Both the position numbers and the translations under genes were made by a program. From NCBI GenBank assembly GCA_002162875.1, contig MABA01000021.1:62001-126000 (forward strand): a DNA stretch of 64,000 nucleotides, given 5' to 3'. Shown here piece after piece: positions 17,367 through 26,950 of this stretch. Numbering within the stretch: the stretch's first letter is position 1; every line of letters starts with the position of its first letter. The notes beneath the pieces are model-generated. The model was not told the DNA's origin. It worked only from the letters and a program-made list of their open reading frames with translations, and did no database searches. The DNA is from Rhodobacterales bacterium 52_120_T64. Lineage in GTDB: Bacteria; Pseudomonadota; Alphaproteobacteria; Rhodobacterales; Rhodobacteraceae.

Positions 17367-18597
17367 AGTAAGCGCGTTGGCGTGCTTTTTCGAGACGTTC
17401 CAGAATTGCTTCTAGACGATCAGGTTTAACCATGAATTCCTGGAAACCTTCCATGCCTGCTTTGGCCATTTCCGCTGGCGCATCACGGTCAAAGAACTGT
17501 GCGATGCCATTCGTGTTTGACAGCATTTCGAAACCAGCCTGCAAGAACACATCGTCAGCAACGGTAGAACCGGAGTTGATAGGCAACTGACCAAGTGTTG
17601 CGTTGATTTCAGTCTGAACATCAGCGCGCGCAAGGTATGCCAAGAAACGCTTCGCATCGACAGGGTTTTTCGCATTAGCAGTCAAATGGATCGTGTCAGT
17701 TGGCGCATCTTCCGCAAGTTCAATGCCCGGTGTGATTTCAGGGAACTGGAAGAACCCTAGTTGATCATCCGTCAGACCCGCTTCACGAAGTGGCGCAACC
17801 GCAAAGTTACCCATAATGTACATGGCAGCTTCGCCACGAACCATTGGTGGCAACGCTTCCTGCCAGCTGTATGCAGCGTGGTTTTCAAGGAAGAAATCAG
17901 CTTCGATCAACTCTAACCAGTTGGCCATTGTTGCGCGAACACGGTCATCAGTCCAAGCGATCTCACCCTTGGTCAATGCCATGTGGAAATCGTAGCCGTT
18001 TGTACGAAGGTTCAAGTAGTCAAATACACCGCCAGCAGTCCAAAGGTATTTGGAACCGATTGTGATTGGTGTAACGCCATTTTCGTTAAGTGTTGCACCC
18101 GCAGCTTTGAACTCTTCCCAATTCGTAGGAACATCGATGCCTAGATCAGCAAAGATGTCTTTGCGATAGTAAACGCCCCATTGGTAATATGTGTACGGAA
18201 CGCCCCATTTGTGTCCATCAATAGTCATCGAACCAGCGGCAGAAGCTAGTGAATCGTTCAGACCATTTTCTTCCCATACATCGTCAACAGATGCAAATAG
18301 GCCAGCGTTTACGAATGGCAACATGCGGTTACCAGCGTACCAGTTTGCCAGATCAGGCGCATCAGCCGTCAGGAAGTTACGGATCGAGGATTTATAGCCC
18401 TCGTGATCGAACAAGTTCCATGTGACGGAAACGTCTGGATTCTCGGCTTCAAATCCCGCGATGACGGCTTCAAAAGCGGCCTTTGGTGCGGGGTCAGATG
18501 TATCAGTATTGATAACAATTTCGCCAGCGTAGGCAGTAGTGCCCAATGCAGCGCTCACCGCAACTGCGATAAGGTTTTTCTGGATAATATTAGTCAT
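17365..18597 (-). CDS. ABC transporter sugar-binding protein
   Basis: A 410-residue extracellular solute-binding protein of the family 1 (MalE-like) type. A signal peptide ends near residue 24 at AYA-GEI. The mature part shows PDLANWYAGNRM and later GEAAMYIMGNF, typical of oligosaccharide binding proteins. It is the first gene of the minus-strand operon that continues through two permeases, the GH4 enzyme and the galactose pathway. A 17 bp inverted repeat lies 20 bases upstream of the start codon and should control it. Cargo is likely a galactoside. Confidence 0.88.
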   Translation of the reverse strand: MTNIIQKNLIAVAVSAALGTTAYAGEIVINTDTSDPAPKAAFEAVIAGFEAENPDVSVTWNLFDHEGYKSSIRNFLTADAPDLANWYAGNRMLPFVNAGLFASVDDVWEENGLNDSLASAAGSMTIDGHKWGVPYTYYQWGVYYRKDIFADLGIDVPTNWEEFKAAGATLNENGVTPITIGSKYLWTAGGVFDYLNLRTNGYDFHMALTKGEIAWTDDRVRATMANWLELIEADFFLENHAAYSWQEALPPMVRGEAAMYIMGNFAVAPLREAGLTDDQLGFFQFPEITPGIELAEDAPTDTIHLTANAKNPVDAKRFLAYLARADVQTEINATLGQLPINSGSTVADDVFLQAGFEMLSNTNGIAQFFDRDAPAEMAKAGMEGFQEFMVKPDRLEAILERLEKARQRAY

Positions 18598-18616
18598 TGA
18601 CTTCCTCTCCCATTAT

Positions 18617-18633
18617 GTTCCATATAGTGGAAC
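18617..18633. promoter_or_regulatory. Probable IclR-type operator
   Basis: GTTCCA (18617-18622) and TGGAAC (18628-18633) form a perfect inverted repeat with a five-base spacer, 20 bases upstream of the binding-protein start. IclR-family dimers recognise short TGGAA/TTCCA-type palindromes, and the divergent gene encodes an IclR protein. A second dyad, TAGTTT-N9-AAACTA, lies at 18635-18655. The position near the start suggests repression of the minus-strand operon. Confidence 0.6.
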
Positions 18634-18725
18634 CTAGTTTTATTAATTGAAACTATGTGCAATACGTGTAAGGTTGTCAATAGCCGCGAACATCAACAAT
18701 CGCGAAACATGGGATCGAAAGCAGC

Positions 18726-19514
18726 ATGAACCAAGTAACCAAATCAGATGGAACTGTGGGCAAGGCCTTGGCTTTGTTGGATGAAGTCGCCTCTATCGGT
18801 CGCCCGGTACGGTTCACGGAACTACTTTCGAAAAGCGTCTACCCAAAAGCCACGCTTTACCGCTTGCTGCAGACATTAACGAATCAGGGGATGCTTGGGT
18901 ACGACCCTGTCCGGCAGGAATATAGCCTCGGTGTACGCCTTGTTCGGCTCGCACATGCCGCTTGGCAACAAAGCTCGCTGGCACCGATTGCACGACCATT
19001 CATCGATGCGCTTTCTGCAAAAGTTGGCGAGACAGTTCACCTTTCACAACTAGACAACGGACAGGTTCTATATGTGGACAAGCGCAATGCGTTGTCCCCT
19101 ATCGACATGTTTTCACAGGCGGGAAAGGTCGGTCCGGGGTATTGCACGGGCGTTGGAAAAGTCATGATGGCGTTTCTGGAACAGAAACAACAAGATCGTG
19201 CTATCGGACAGCAAGCTTTCCTTGCTTATACCGACAACACCTTAACAACGCCCGAAGCACTGCGCACCGAGTTGGACGAAATCCGGAATGTCGGCGTTTC
19301 ATTTGACCGCGAAGAACACGAACCCCACATCATTTGCATTGCCGCCCCAATTCTCACGAAAAGCGGGCGCGTTGTGGGTGGCATGTCAATTACAAGTTCG
19401 ACCCACCGCCACTCTTTGGCTGATCTGGAAAAAATGAAACCGGACCTACTCGCTACCGCACAACAAATCGGCGAGGCTGCTGAATCGTGGCATTTCCCCG
19501 AAAACCGCAACTAA
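18726..19514 (+). CDS. IclR family transcriptional regulator
   Basis: A 262-residue regulator. Residues 10-70 hold the IclR winged helix-turn-helix (KALALLDEVA, then KATLYRLLQTLTNQGML), and residues 80-250 the effector-binding domain with VGETVHLSQLD, GKVMMAFL and the ISSNSVR-side IRNVGVSFDREEHEP motif. It lies divergent from the galactoside operon and immediately ahead of the ABC ATPase and GH2 genes, so it likely controls both directions. The effector is expected to be galactose, galactonate or a keto-deoxy acid, as for other sugar-acid IclR regulators; this is inference. Confidence 0.85.
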   Translation: MNQVTKSDGTVGKALALLDEVASIGRPVRFTELLSKSVYPKATLYRLLQTLTNQGMLGYDPVRQEYSLGVRLVRLAHAAWQQSSLAPIARPFIDALSAKVGETVHLSQLDNGQVLYVDKRNALSPIDMFSQAGKVGPGYCTGVGKVMMAFLEQKQQDRAIGQQAFLAYTDNTLTTPEALRTELDEIRNVGVSFDREEHEPHIICIAAPILTKSGRVVGGMSITSSTHRHSLADLEKMKPDLLATAQQIGEAAESWHFPENRN

Positions 19515-19535
19515 TGACTCATAAGGAATAACCAC

Positions 19536-20597
19536 ATGTCTGGAGTTACACTTTCGAACCTGACCAAAAAATATGGCCCCGTTCAGGTCATTCACGGCGT
19601 CGATTTAGAGATCAATGACGGAGATTTTTGCGTTTTTGTGGGCCCGTCAGGGTGTGGAAAATCGACATTGTTAAGGATGGTTGCCGGGTTAGAAGACACA
19701 ACCAGCGGTCAAATCTCGATTGGATCGCGCGACGTAACGACAGTTGATCCGGCTGATCGCGGTGTGGCAATGGTGTTTCAGACATACGCACTTTATCCGC
19801 ATATGACCGTTGCCGAAAATGTCGGGTTCGGCTTGAAAATGAACAAAGTTCCCAAAGCCGAGATCGCACGCAAAGTTCAAGAAGCCTCTGACATTCTTAA
19901 ACTTGGCCCCTATCTAGATCGAAAGCCCAAAGCCTTGTCTGGTGGGCAACGTCAACGTGTTGCGATTGGTCGCGCGATTGTTCGCGGGCCTGAAGTTTTT
20001 CTGTTTGATGAACCACTGTCCAACCTAGATGCTGAACTTCGGGTTGAAATGCGCGCAGAAATCGCGCGGCTTCACAATGAAATCGGCGCGACGATGATTT
20101 ACGTGACGCACGATCAGGTCGAAGCTATGACGCTTGCTGACAAAATCGTTGTTCTTCGGGATGGGTATATCGAGCAGGTCGGCTCCCCCCTCGAGCTTTA
20201 TCGCAACCCTGGCAACAAATTTGTTGCCGGGTTCATTGGCTCGCCTGGTATGAATTTCCTGAAGGGTGTGGTAGTCGACGGCGGTTTTAAAATTGCTGCA
20301 CTCGGAAATCAAACTATTTCCACCGAAATAAACCTGCCGCCAGAAGGTTCGACGATCAACGTTGGAATACGTCCGCAAAATATGTCGTTAAATGCCAACG
20401 GCGGTAACTTCACTGTCGATATCACAGAGCAGTTGGGCGGCGTATCCTATGTTTACCTCAACGCGCCAACGGGCGAGCGTATTGTTGTTGAATCGAAAAA
20501 CGAAGAAGATGTAATTGATGGTTCGGGCTTCGGCGTCTCTATTGATGCGGCAACACTTATGTTCTTCGACGATAAAACAGACGCACGACTGCGCTAG
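19536..20597 (+). CDS. Sugar ABC transporter ATPase (UgpC/MsmK type)
   Basis: A 353-residue ATPase with Walker A GPSGCGKST at 36-44, signature LSGGQRQRVAIGRA near 135, Walker B VFLFDEP near 155, and the C-terminal MalK-like regulatory/TOBE domain (about 240-350). It lies 21 bases after the iclR gene. It should energise the two permeases encoded at 15527-17273, since no ATPase is in that operon. Members of this type can serve more than one importer. Confidence 0.9.
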   Translation: MSGVTLSNLTKKYGPVQVIHGVDLEINDGDFCVFVGPSGCGKSTLLRMVAGLEDTTSGQISIGSRDVTTVDPADRGVAMVFQTYALYPHMTVAENVGFGLKMNKVPKAEIARKVQEASDILKLGPYLDRKPKALSGGQRQRVAIGRAIVRGPEVFLFDEPLSNLDAELRVEMRAEIARLHNEIGATMIYVTHDQVEAMTLADKIVVLRDGYIEQVGSPLELYRNPGNKFVAGFIGSPGMNFLKGVVVDGGFKIAALGNQTISTEINLPPEGSTINVGIRPQNMSLNANGGNFTVDITEQLGGVSYVYLNAPTGERIVVESKNEEDVIDGSGFGVSIDAATLMFFDDKTDARLR

Positions 20598-20627
20598 CTT
20601 CAACAAATATTTTGGATTGGGAAAACC

Positions 20628-22877
20628 ATGCCTAGACTATCAAACTTTTGCCAATCCTGGAATTTCAAAGAAGGTTTTTCACCGTCGTGGACAACAGAGC
20701 CGCTCGACAGCGCTGCTGTTGATCTGCCACATACGGCGGTCGAACTTCCACTCGATTACTTCGATGAAACCAGCTACCAGCGCGAGTTTACCTATCAAAA
20801 GCATCTCGATGGGAGCGCTGATTTCACAGGTAAAGAAGTTAGCCTAATTTTTGATGGCGCTATGGCGAACACCCGCGTATTTTTGGATGGCGCCCAAATT
20901 GGTGGCCATAAAGATGGGTACACGCCCTTCGAGGTGAGATTAACTCCGCATCTAAAACCGAGCGGTAATCTAATTACTGTTTGTGTTGATGGGACTGAAA
21001 ACCCTGAAATCCCACCGTTCGGTGGGCAAATCGATTACCTGACCTACGCCGGGATTTATCGCGAAATTTGGTTGAAAATCACTGATCAAGTTTCGATTCA
21101 AAATGTAAAAATCGAAACAAAAGATGTCCTCGATACGAATAAATCGGTGTGGCTCAATTGTTTCCTGTCCAATCCGAATGACCTTCCCTTGAACGGAACG
21201 CTGAAGGCGGAACTCTTCGATGCAAGCTCGGCGTTGGTTGCGACACAAACCGCCGAAATCGCAGGCGTAGAAACTGCGATCGAATTTTCCGAGTTGGCCG
21301 AAATCCAGCTTTGGGAACTCGAGAACCCATATTTGTACCAAGTTCGCATATCGCTTCAATCCGATAACGGCATTGACCGTATTCAACAGAAATTTGGTTT
21401 CCGAACAGCCGAATTTTCCGCCGATGGGTTTAGGTTAAACGGTGAAAAACTAAAACTGATCGGCCTTAATCGCCACCAGTCCTTCCCCTATTCAGGATAC
21501 GCACAAGGGCCAACCTCGCAAGAACGCGATGCGGACATTCTTAAATGCGAGCTCGCCTGCAATATTGTTCGCACCTCGCATTACCCACAATCGAACGCCT
21601 TTCTGGACCGGTGTGATGAAATCGGTTTGCTTGTTTTAGAGGAAATTCCTGGTTGGCAACATATCGGTGGTGAAACGTGGAAGGAAGAATCCGTACAAAA
21701 CGTTCGGCGTATGATTGAGCGGGACTGGAACCACCCCTCAATAATTCTATGGGGCGTTAGAATAAATGAATCTGAAGACGACGACGCGTTCTACTTGCGA
21801 ACAAACGCAATGGCACACCAGCTCGACTCGACCCGTCAAACCGGTGGTATACGAAAGGACACGGGTAGCTCCTTTTTGGAAGATGTCTACACCATGAATG
21901 ACTTCGTTCTTGGCGAATTTGAAATGCCTCATGAAAACCGACCGCGAACCCCACTGCGTGAACAATCAGAAGTAACCGAGCTTCCGCAGAAAACGCCGTA
22001 TTTGGTAACCGAATACAACGGACACATGTTTCCAACCAAAGTATCGGATCAAGAACAACGCCAAGTCGAACACGTTACACGGCATTTAGAAGTACTGAAT
22101 GCCGCTTATGGCGACGACAACATCGCCGGTTGTATCGGTTGGTGTATGTTCGATTACAACACTCATAAAGACTTTGGTTCGGGCGATCGCATCTGTCACC
22201 ACGGTGTCATGACGATATTCCGCGAACCCAAATTCGCCGCTTACGCCTATGCAAGCCAAGGTTCCCCCAAAAGTCGCGCTGTTCTGCAACCGGTAACCTG
22301 TTGGGCGCGCGGCGAAAGGAATATTGGCGGAACACTCCCACTGATGATCCTGTCAAATTGTGACTTCCTTCGGCTTAATTTCCCAAATGGCACCAGTGTC
22401 GATCTTCAGCCAGACACCAAGACGTTTTCCCATCTCCCGCACCCACCATTCATGCTTCGAGAAAGCGATCTGTCCGGCGGTGAAGTAGGCCATTGGGGCA
22501 TGGAATGGACGGACATCGAAATGGTTGGTTATGTCGATAACGCTCCGATTATCACGCGAACGTTGCTTGCGGATCCTGTCGCAACCAAGCTTGACGTAAA
22601 AGCTGATTGCCCTACCCTTTCACAAGATCGAAACGAGGTTAGGATTTCGGTAAAAGCATTAGATCAAGCCGGCAACTTGCTACCCTATATTGACCTACCA
22701 ATAACCATTGAAGTCGATGGTCCTGCCACAATTATCGGGCCGAACACAACGGCGCTGAAAGGCGGGGCGACCGCGTTTTGGATTAGATCAGAACGCGAAT
22801 CCGGCGAAGTAGTCGTTCGAATCCATAGTGCACGATTTGCAACTCAGGAAGTTCGGATTGACGTTTTGAATAGTTGA
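20628..22877 (+). CDS. GH2 family glycoside hydrolase, probable beta-galactosidase
   Basis: A 749-residue family 2 hydrolase: sugar-binding domain (about 35-150), immunoglobulin-like domain (155-260) and TIM barrel (265-560), with extra beta domains at the C-terminus. The acid/base is probably Glu381 in RINESED and the nucleophile Glu462 in LVTEYNGH. The early motif TYAGIYREIWL and GLNRHQSFPY are GH2-typical. It has no signal peptide, so it acts in the cytoplasm on imported galactosides. It is shorter than LacZ (about 1000 residues), as many GH2 enzymes of marine bacteria are. Beta-glucuronidase-like specificity cannot be excluded, but the surrounding galactose pathway favours beta-galactosidase. 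Confidence 0.85.
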   Translation: MPRLSNFCQSWNFKEGFSPSWTTEPLDSAAVDLPHTAVELPLDYFDETSYQREFTYQKHLDGSADFTGKEVSLIFDGAMANTRVFLDGAQIGGHKDGYTPFEVRLTPHLKPSGNLITVCVDGTENPEIPPFGGQIDYLTYAGIYREIWLKITDQVSIQNVKIETKDVLDTNKSVWLNCFLSNPNDLPLNGTLKAELFDASSALVATQTAEIAGVETAIEFSELAEIQLWELENPYLYQVRISLQSDNGIDRIQQKFGFRTAEFSADGFRLNGEKLKLIGLNRHQSFPYSGYAQGPTSQERDADILKCELACNIVRTSHYPQSNAFLDRCDEIGLLVLEEIPGWQHIGGETWKEESVQNVRRMIERDWNHPSIILWGVRINESEDDDAFYLRTNAMAHQLDSTRQTGGIRKDTGSSFLEDVYTMNDFVLGEFEMPHENRPRTPLREQSEVTELPQKTPYLVTEYNGHMFPTKVSDQEQRQVEHVTRHLEVLNAAYGDDNIAGCIGWCMFDYNTHKDFGSGDRICHHGVMTIFREPKFAAYAYASQGSPKSRAVLQPVTCWARGERNIGGTLPLMILSNCDFLRLNFPNGTSVDLQPDTKTFSHLPHPPFMLRESDLSGGEVGHWGMEWTDIEMVGYVDNAPIITRTLLADPVATKLDVKADCPTLSQDRNEVRISVKALDQAGNLLPYIDLPITIEVDGPATIIGPNTTALKGGATAFWIRSERESGEVVVRIHSARFATQEVRIDVLNS

Positions 22878-22942
22878 TTGCGAAGCGGTCTATGCGGTTG
22901 AAAAATTTTCGCTGAGCCAATTCAGTTCCAGTGAGCATCAAG

Positions 22943-22967
22943 CAAAAAAGGGGGCGCCCCCCCTTTT
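22943..22967. terminator. Bidirectional terminator between GH2 and aglK
   Basis: An A6-G5 run is followed, after CG, by C7-T4, so AAAAGGGGG pairs with CCCCCTTTT across a short loop. The symmetrical A and T tracts make it a good Rho-independent terminator in both directions. It sits in the convergent gap between the GH2 gene and aglK, exactly where termination is needed. Confidence 0.75.
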
Positions 22968-23029
22968 CGATCTAGTGTCAGGTCATATCCTCGATGCATA
23001 GCCGCTGTACAAAATCAGATCAAGGATCT

Positions 23030-24115
23030 CTACCTGTAAAGCAGGGATTGCCCTTTGCAAAACAGATGCACTTTGGAAGGTTCGGCCCCTAGGTGAAGCT
23101 CCCTCCCCCTAAGCTCATGGACAATTCCTGGCAGTTTAACGATGATGCCGTCCCCGTCGCCAACAACCTCGAAATGGACTTGAGTGATCTCACCTAACAA
23201 CTCGGTGATCTTGACCCTACCAGTATAAACGGGGTTGCCTTCAACGATGGTCAAGTCTTCCGGTCGCACGCCGACATTGACGGCCAAGCCCATGTCCCCG
23301 TCTTCTGTTGGCACATCGGAAATAGCGCGTCCTCCACCGTCCAATGCGATTTCGGTTTGTTTTCCCGTACCAACAATTCTTCCGGGCCACAAATTCATCG
23401 CCGGAGAGCCTATAAACTGCGCGACAAATTCATTTTGTGGGCGCTCGTACAGGTCCAAAGGCGTGCCGACTTGGGCGATCCCCTTGTCTGCCAGAACCAC
23501 AATGCGATCGGCCAGCGTCATCGCCTCTACCTGATCGTGGGTAACATAGATCATAGTGCTGTCCGGCATACTTTCCTTTAGCTCGGCGATTTCTATCCTG
23601 GTCGCGACCCGCAGCGCGGCATCAAGATTGGAAAGTGGTTCGTCGAACAAATAAACCTTCGGATCACGCACAATCGAGCGTCCGATGGCGACCCGTTGGC
23701 GCTGCCCACCTGACAGTGCCTTGGGAAGGCGGTCAAGCAAATCTTCTAGTTGCAAAATCCGTGCGGCTTTGGTCACGACGTCATCGATTTCGGTTTTCGA
23801 TTTTTTGGCAATTTTCAACGCAAAAGACATATTTTCGCGCACGGTCATATGCGGATAAAGCGCGTAAGACTGGAAGACCATGGCGATCCCGCGTTGCGAC
23901 GGGGGTACGTCATTCACCACAACGCCGTCAATTTCAAGCGTGCCGCCGGTGATTTTTTCCAGACCGGCAACCATACGTAGCAAAGTCGACTTGCCACAGC
24001 CCGAAGGTCCGACAAATACCATCAACTCGCCGGTTTTAATATCAAGGTTAATGTTCTTGAGAACCTCGACTTTGCCATAAGCCTTGGCAATATCTGTCAT
24101 TAGTAGATCAGCCAT
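23030..24115 (-). CDS. aglK: Alpha-glucoside ABC transporter ATPase
   Basis: A 361-residue MalK-type ATPase with Walker A GPSGCGKST at 36-44, signature LSGGQRQRVAIGRS, Walker B VYLFDEP, and a C-terminal regulatory domain. It is the last gene of the aglE-F-G-A-K operon and follows aglA with only a one-base gap. The gene order matches the rhizobial and roseobacter agl systems for sucrose, trehalose and maltose-like disaccharides, which is the basis for the symbol. Confidence 0.88.
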   Translation of the reverse strand: MADLLMTDIAKAYGKVEVLKNINLDIKTGELMVFVGPSGCGKSTLLRMVAGLEKITGGTLEIDGVVVNDVPPSQRGIAMVFQSYALYPHMTVRENMSFALKIAKKSKTEIDDVVTKAARILQLEDLLDRLPKALSGGQRQRVAIGRSIVRDPKVYLFDEPLSNLDAALRVATRIEIAELKESMPDSTMIYVTHDQVEAMTLADRIVVLADKGIAQVGTPLDLYERPQNEFVAQFIGSPAMNLWPGRIVGTGKQTEIALDGGGRAISDVPTEDGDMGLAVNVGVRPEDLTIVEGNPVYTGRVKITELLGEITQVHFEVVGDGDGIIVKLPGIVHELRGRELHLGAEPSKVHLFCKGQSLLYR

Positions 24116-24116
24116 T

Positions 24117-25790
24117 TCAAGCGCCTTTCAGATTGTGTGTTTTGCAAGCCAGACAGACCTGCCACGGTCCTAGATTGACAACTCCGGCTTCTTCGGCCTG
24201 CGCCGAGTTCAAATCTTTCCCGCTTAGGGTCCAGTGCCCCGTGGGCATGGCTACTTGCGCCGGATCGTCACCTAAATTAAATGCGCAGAACAGCGTTTCG
24301 GTGGCCCACGTTCTGGTGAAACTCAAAACATTGCCCGTTGCTGTCATCCCCAATTGATCGCCTAGTGTCAAAGCGGCGTGTGTGTGCCGCAATGCGATCG
24401 CCCGTCTATAGTGGTGGATAAGCGCAGCCGGATCACTTTCGGATGTTGAAACCGCGTGCGGAAGGTGTTCGGCGGGCACTGGCAACCATGTTTGCAAAGC
24501 GTCCGAGAACCCGCCATTCGAGTTTGACGCAGACCAAACCATTGGTGTGCGACATCCGTCACGTCCTTTGAATTCGGGCCAGAATTCGACGCCGTAAGGA
24601 TCTTGAATATCCTCAAATGCAATATCCGCCTCGCGCAACCCCAGCTCTTCACCCTGGTAAAGACAGACGGAGCCGCGAAGGCACATCAAAAGAGTTATGA
24701 AAGTACGCTCGGCAGGACCGGATAGGTCCCAACGGCTGGCGTGACGATTGACATCGTGGTTTGAAAACGCCCAGCACGCCCAACCATCAGCAGCAACTTT
24801 GTCAACAGTGGCGAAGACATCCGCAATATATTCGGCAGAAGGCCGGCCACCGGTTAGCATTTCGAAGGCATAGCACATTTGCATCAGATCATCACCGGAT
24901 GTGTATTCCCCAAGAATTTCCAGACCTCGGTGGGCATCGCCAACCTCGCCAACGGCTGCGGCATTGTAGGGGTCCATAATTGCGCGCAGTCGACGCAAAA
25001 ACCCAAGTGTTTCTGGTTGATTTTTGGAGTGTATATGCAGTTGATGGTTGTAGGGGTTCACTGCGGGTGCGATGCGGTCATTGCGTTGCTCTGGCGGCAA
25101 TGCAGGGTTATCCCGCAGTTCCTTGTCGGCAAAATAGAAATTAATGGTATCGAGCCGAAACCCGTCCACACCTCGCTCCAACCAGAACTGTGCAACGTCT
25201 AAAAGGGCCTCTTGTACCGCATCGGTGTGTAAGTTCAGATCGGGCTGTGAGGTCAGAAAGTTATGCAGATAGTACTGACAGCGGCGCGCATCCCAGTGCC
25301 AAGCCGGCCCTCCGAATATGGACAACCAATTATTCGGTGGTGTTCCGTCGGGTTTGGCATCTGCCCATACATACCAGTCTGCTTTGGCGTTATCGGTGTC
25401 AGCCCTGCTTTCCACAAACCACGGATGCTGGTCAGATGTATGGCTTAGCACCAGATCAATCATCACTTTCAAACCGACCGCATGCGCCGTTTCAATCACC
25501 GCATCAAAATCTGCAAGTGTCCCGAACATTGGATCTACGTCGCAATAATCAGACACGTCATAGCCAAAATCGGCCATAGGCGATGTGAAAAACGGAGAAA
25601 TCCAGATCGCATCCACCCCCAACGAGGCAACATAGGGCAGGCGTTTCACAATTCCCGCCAAATCCCCGATCCCGTCCCCATTGGCATCTTGAAAACTGCG
25701 CGGGTAAATCTGATAAATCACCGCCCCACGCCACCAATCTTGATCGGCCTCGGGGATCGTCGCTTGAAGTGCTGTCATTGTATTTTTCAT
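24117..25790 (-). CDS. aglA: GH13 alpha-glucosidase
   Basis: A 557-residue cytoplasmic alpha-glucosidase of the oligo-1,6-glucosidase-like part of family GH13. The opening WWRGAVIYQIYPRSF is diagnostic. Catalytic residues are the nucleophile Asp214 (GFRLDTINF), the acid/base Glu282 (AVGEVGDA) and Asp346 (FSNHDVNRH). No signal peptide is present, consistent with hydrolysis of imported alpha-glucosides. It is translationally close to both neighbours (two bases after aglG, one base before aglK). Transport and hydrolysis in one operon is the hallmark of agl clusters. Confidence 0.92.
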   Translation of the reverse strand: MKNTMTALQATIPEADQDWWRGAVIYQIYPRSFQDANGDGIGDLAGIVKRLPYVASLGVDAIWISPFFTSPMADFGYDVSDYCDVDPMFGTLADFDAVIETAHAVGLKVMIDLVLSHTSDQHPWFVESRADTDNAKADWYVWADAKPDGTPPNNWLSIFGGPAWHWDARRCQYYLHNFLTSQPDLNLHTDAVQEALLDVAQFWLERGVDGFRLDTINFYFADKELRDNPALPPEQRNDRIAPAVNPYNHQLHIHSKNQPETLGFLRRLRAIMDPYNAAAVGEVGDAHRGLEILGEYTSGDDLMQMCYAFEMLTGGRPSAEYIADVFATVDKVAADGWACWAFSNHDVNRHASRWDLSGPAERTFITLLMCLRGSVCLYQGEELGLREADIAFEDIQDPYGVEFWPEFKGRDGCRTPMVWSASNSNGGFSDALQTWLPVPAEHLPHAVSTSESDPAALIHHYRRAIALRHTHAALTLGDQLGMTATGNVLSFTRTWATETLFCAFNLGDDPAQVAMPTGHWTLSGKDLNSAQAEEAGVVNLGPWQVCLACKTHNLKGA

Positions 25791-25792
25791 TT

Positions 25793-26941
25793 CTATTTAA
25801 CTGATCCAGCCAAGAGGCCACGAACAAGGTATCTTTGCAGGGCGAAGAACACGGCCAACGGCACCGCAATTGAAACAAAGGCCGAGGTCGCTAGGATTTC
25901 CCAGTTGCCGCCGCGTGTTCCCAGCAATTCGACAATCTGTTTAGTCATAACTGTGGTTTCGCCCGTTGAATCAATCAGGAATACCAACGCCACCAGCAGG
26001 TCGTTCCAAGTCCACAAAAACTGAAAAATTGCAAAGGACGCCAACGCGGGAAAACTTAACGGAAGAATTATTTTCACAAATATCTGAAATTCCGAGGCGC
26101 CGTCTACACGCGCATTCTCGATGATATCCCGCGGCAGCCCGACCATATAGTTACGTAACAGGTAGATCGCCAGCGGTAAGCCAAAGCCGGTATGGGCCAT
26201 CCAAACGCCCAAATAGCCTTTACCAATACCTATTTCATTGTGAAACTTCAGTAATGGGATGAGGGCAAGTTGCAATGGAACGACAAGCAAACCAACAATC
26301 GCTGCGATCAGCAGCGCGCGGCCCGGAAAATCCATCCAGGCCAAGGCGTAAGCAGCAAAAGCGGCCACCAAAATCGGGATAATTGTCGCTGGAATCGTCA
26401 CGGTTAAGGTGTTGAAAAACGCCGACAACATGCCTTCGCGATTATTGGGGTCAAAAAGTACATTTTTGTAATTTGCCAGCGTGAATTCCGGCGGCGATTG
26501 TGCTGTGACAAATATCCGCTGGCCGCGACCGCCGGTAAATGGCTCGGAATTGGTCATCCGGTAGTGTCCGTCAGCCGAAACGACGATATCGCCCCCTTTT
26601 GACAACGCACCTGTCTCTCCTACTTCAAAAGCATTGATCGCCCGCGAAGATATGCCGTAAACCGAAACAACAACTTCTTTTTCAGGGTCAAACAAGTCCC
26701 CTTCGATAACGTAAATATCACCTTCCAGCACCTGCATTTCAGGGGCATCGGCGCGTATGATCATGTTCTGCTCGGACGGGAACATAGACTTCCACCAACC
26801 GCTGGTCGCGATCTGGTCAGACGTTCTAAACGAGGAAACCAGTAGCCCGACCGTGGGAAATAACCACAATGCTACAAGCAACACGACAGATATGTGAACC
26901 GCCCAAGTGAGGCTTGATTTTGTTCCGGCAATATTATCCAT
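25793..26941 (-). CDS. aglG: Alpha-glucoside ABC transporter permease AglG
   Basis: A 382-residue MalG-type permease, about 100 residues longer than ordinary ones. The extra length lies after the first membrane helix (roughly residues 45-155) and looks soluble, with beta-rich stretches such as MQVLEGDIYVIEGDLFDPE; it would be periplasmic. This insertion is a known trait of AglG. The EAA loop reads IENARVDGASEFQIFVKIILP near residue 275. It pairs with AglF, encoded nine bases upstream. Confidence 0.88.
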   Translation of the reverse strand: MDNIAGTKSSLTWAVHISVVLLVALWLFPTVGLLVSSFRTSDQIATSGWWKSMFPSEQNMIIRADAPEMQVLEGDIYVIEGDLFDPEKEVVVSVYGISSRAINAFEVGETGALSKGGDIVVSADGHYRMTNSEPFTGGRGQRIFVTAQSPPEFTLANYKNVLFDPNNREGMLSAFFNTLTVTIPATIIPILVAAFAAYALAWMDFPGRALLIAAIVGLLVVPLQLALIPLLKFHNEIGIGKGYLGVWMAHTGFGLPLAIYLLRNYMVGLPRDIIENARVDGASEFQIFVKIILPLSFPALASFAIFQFLWTWNDLLVALVFLIDSTGETTVMTKQIVELLGTRGGNWEILATSAFVSIAVPLAVFFALQRYLVRGLLAGSVK

Positions 26942-26950
26942 ATCAGCCCC

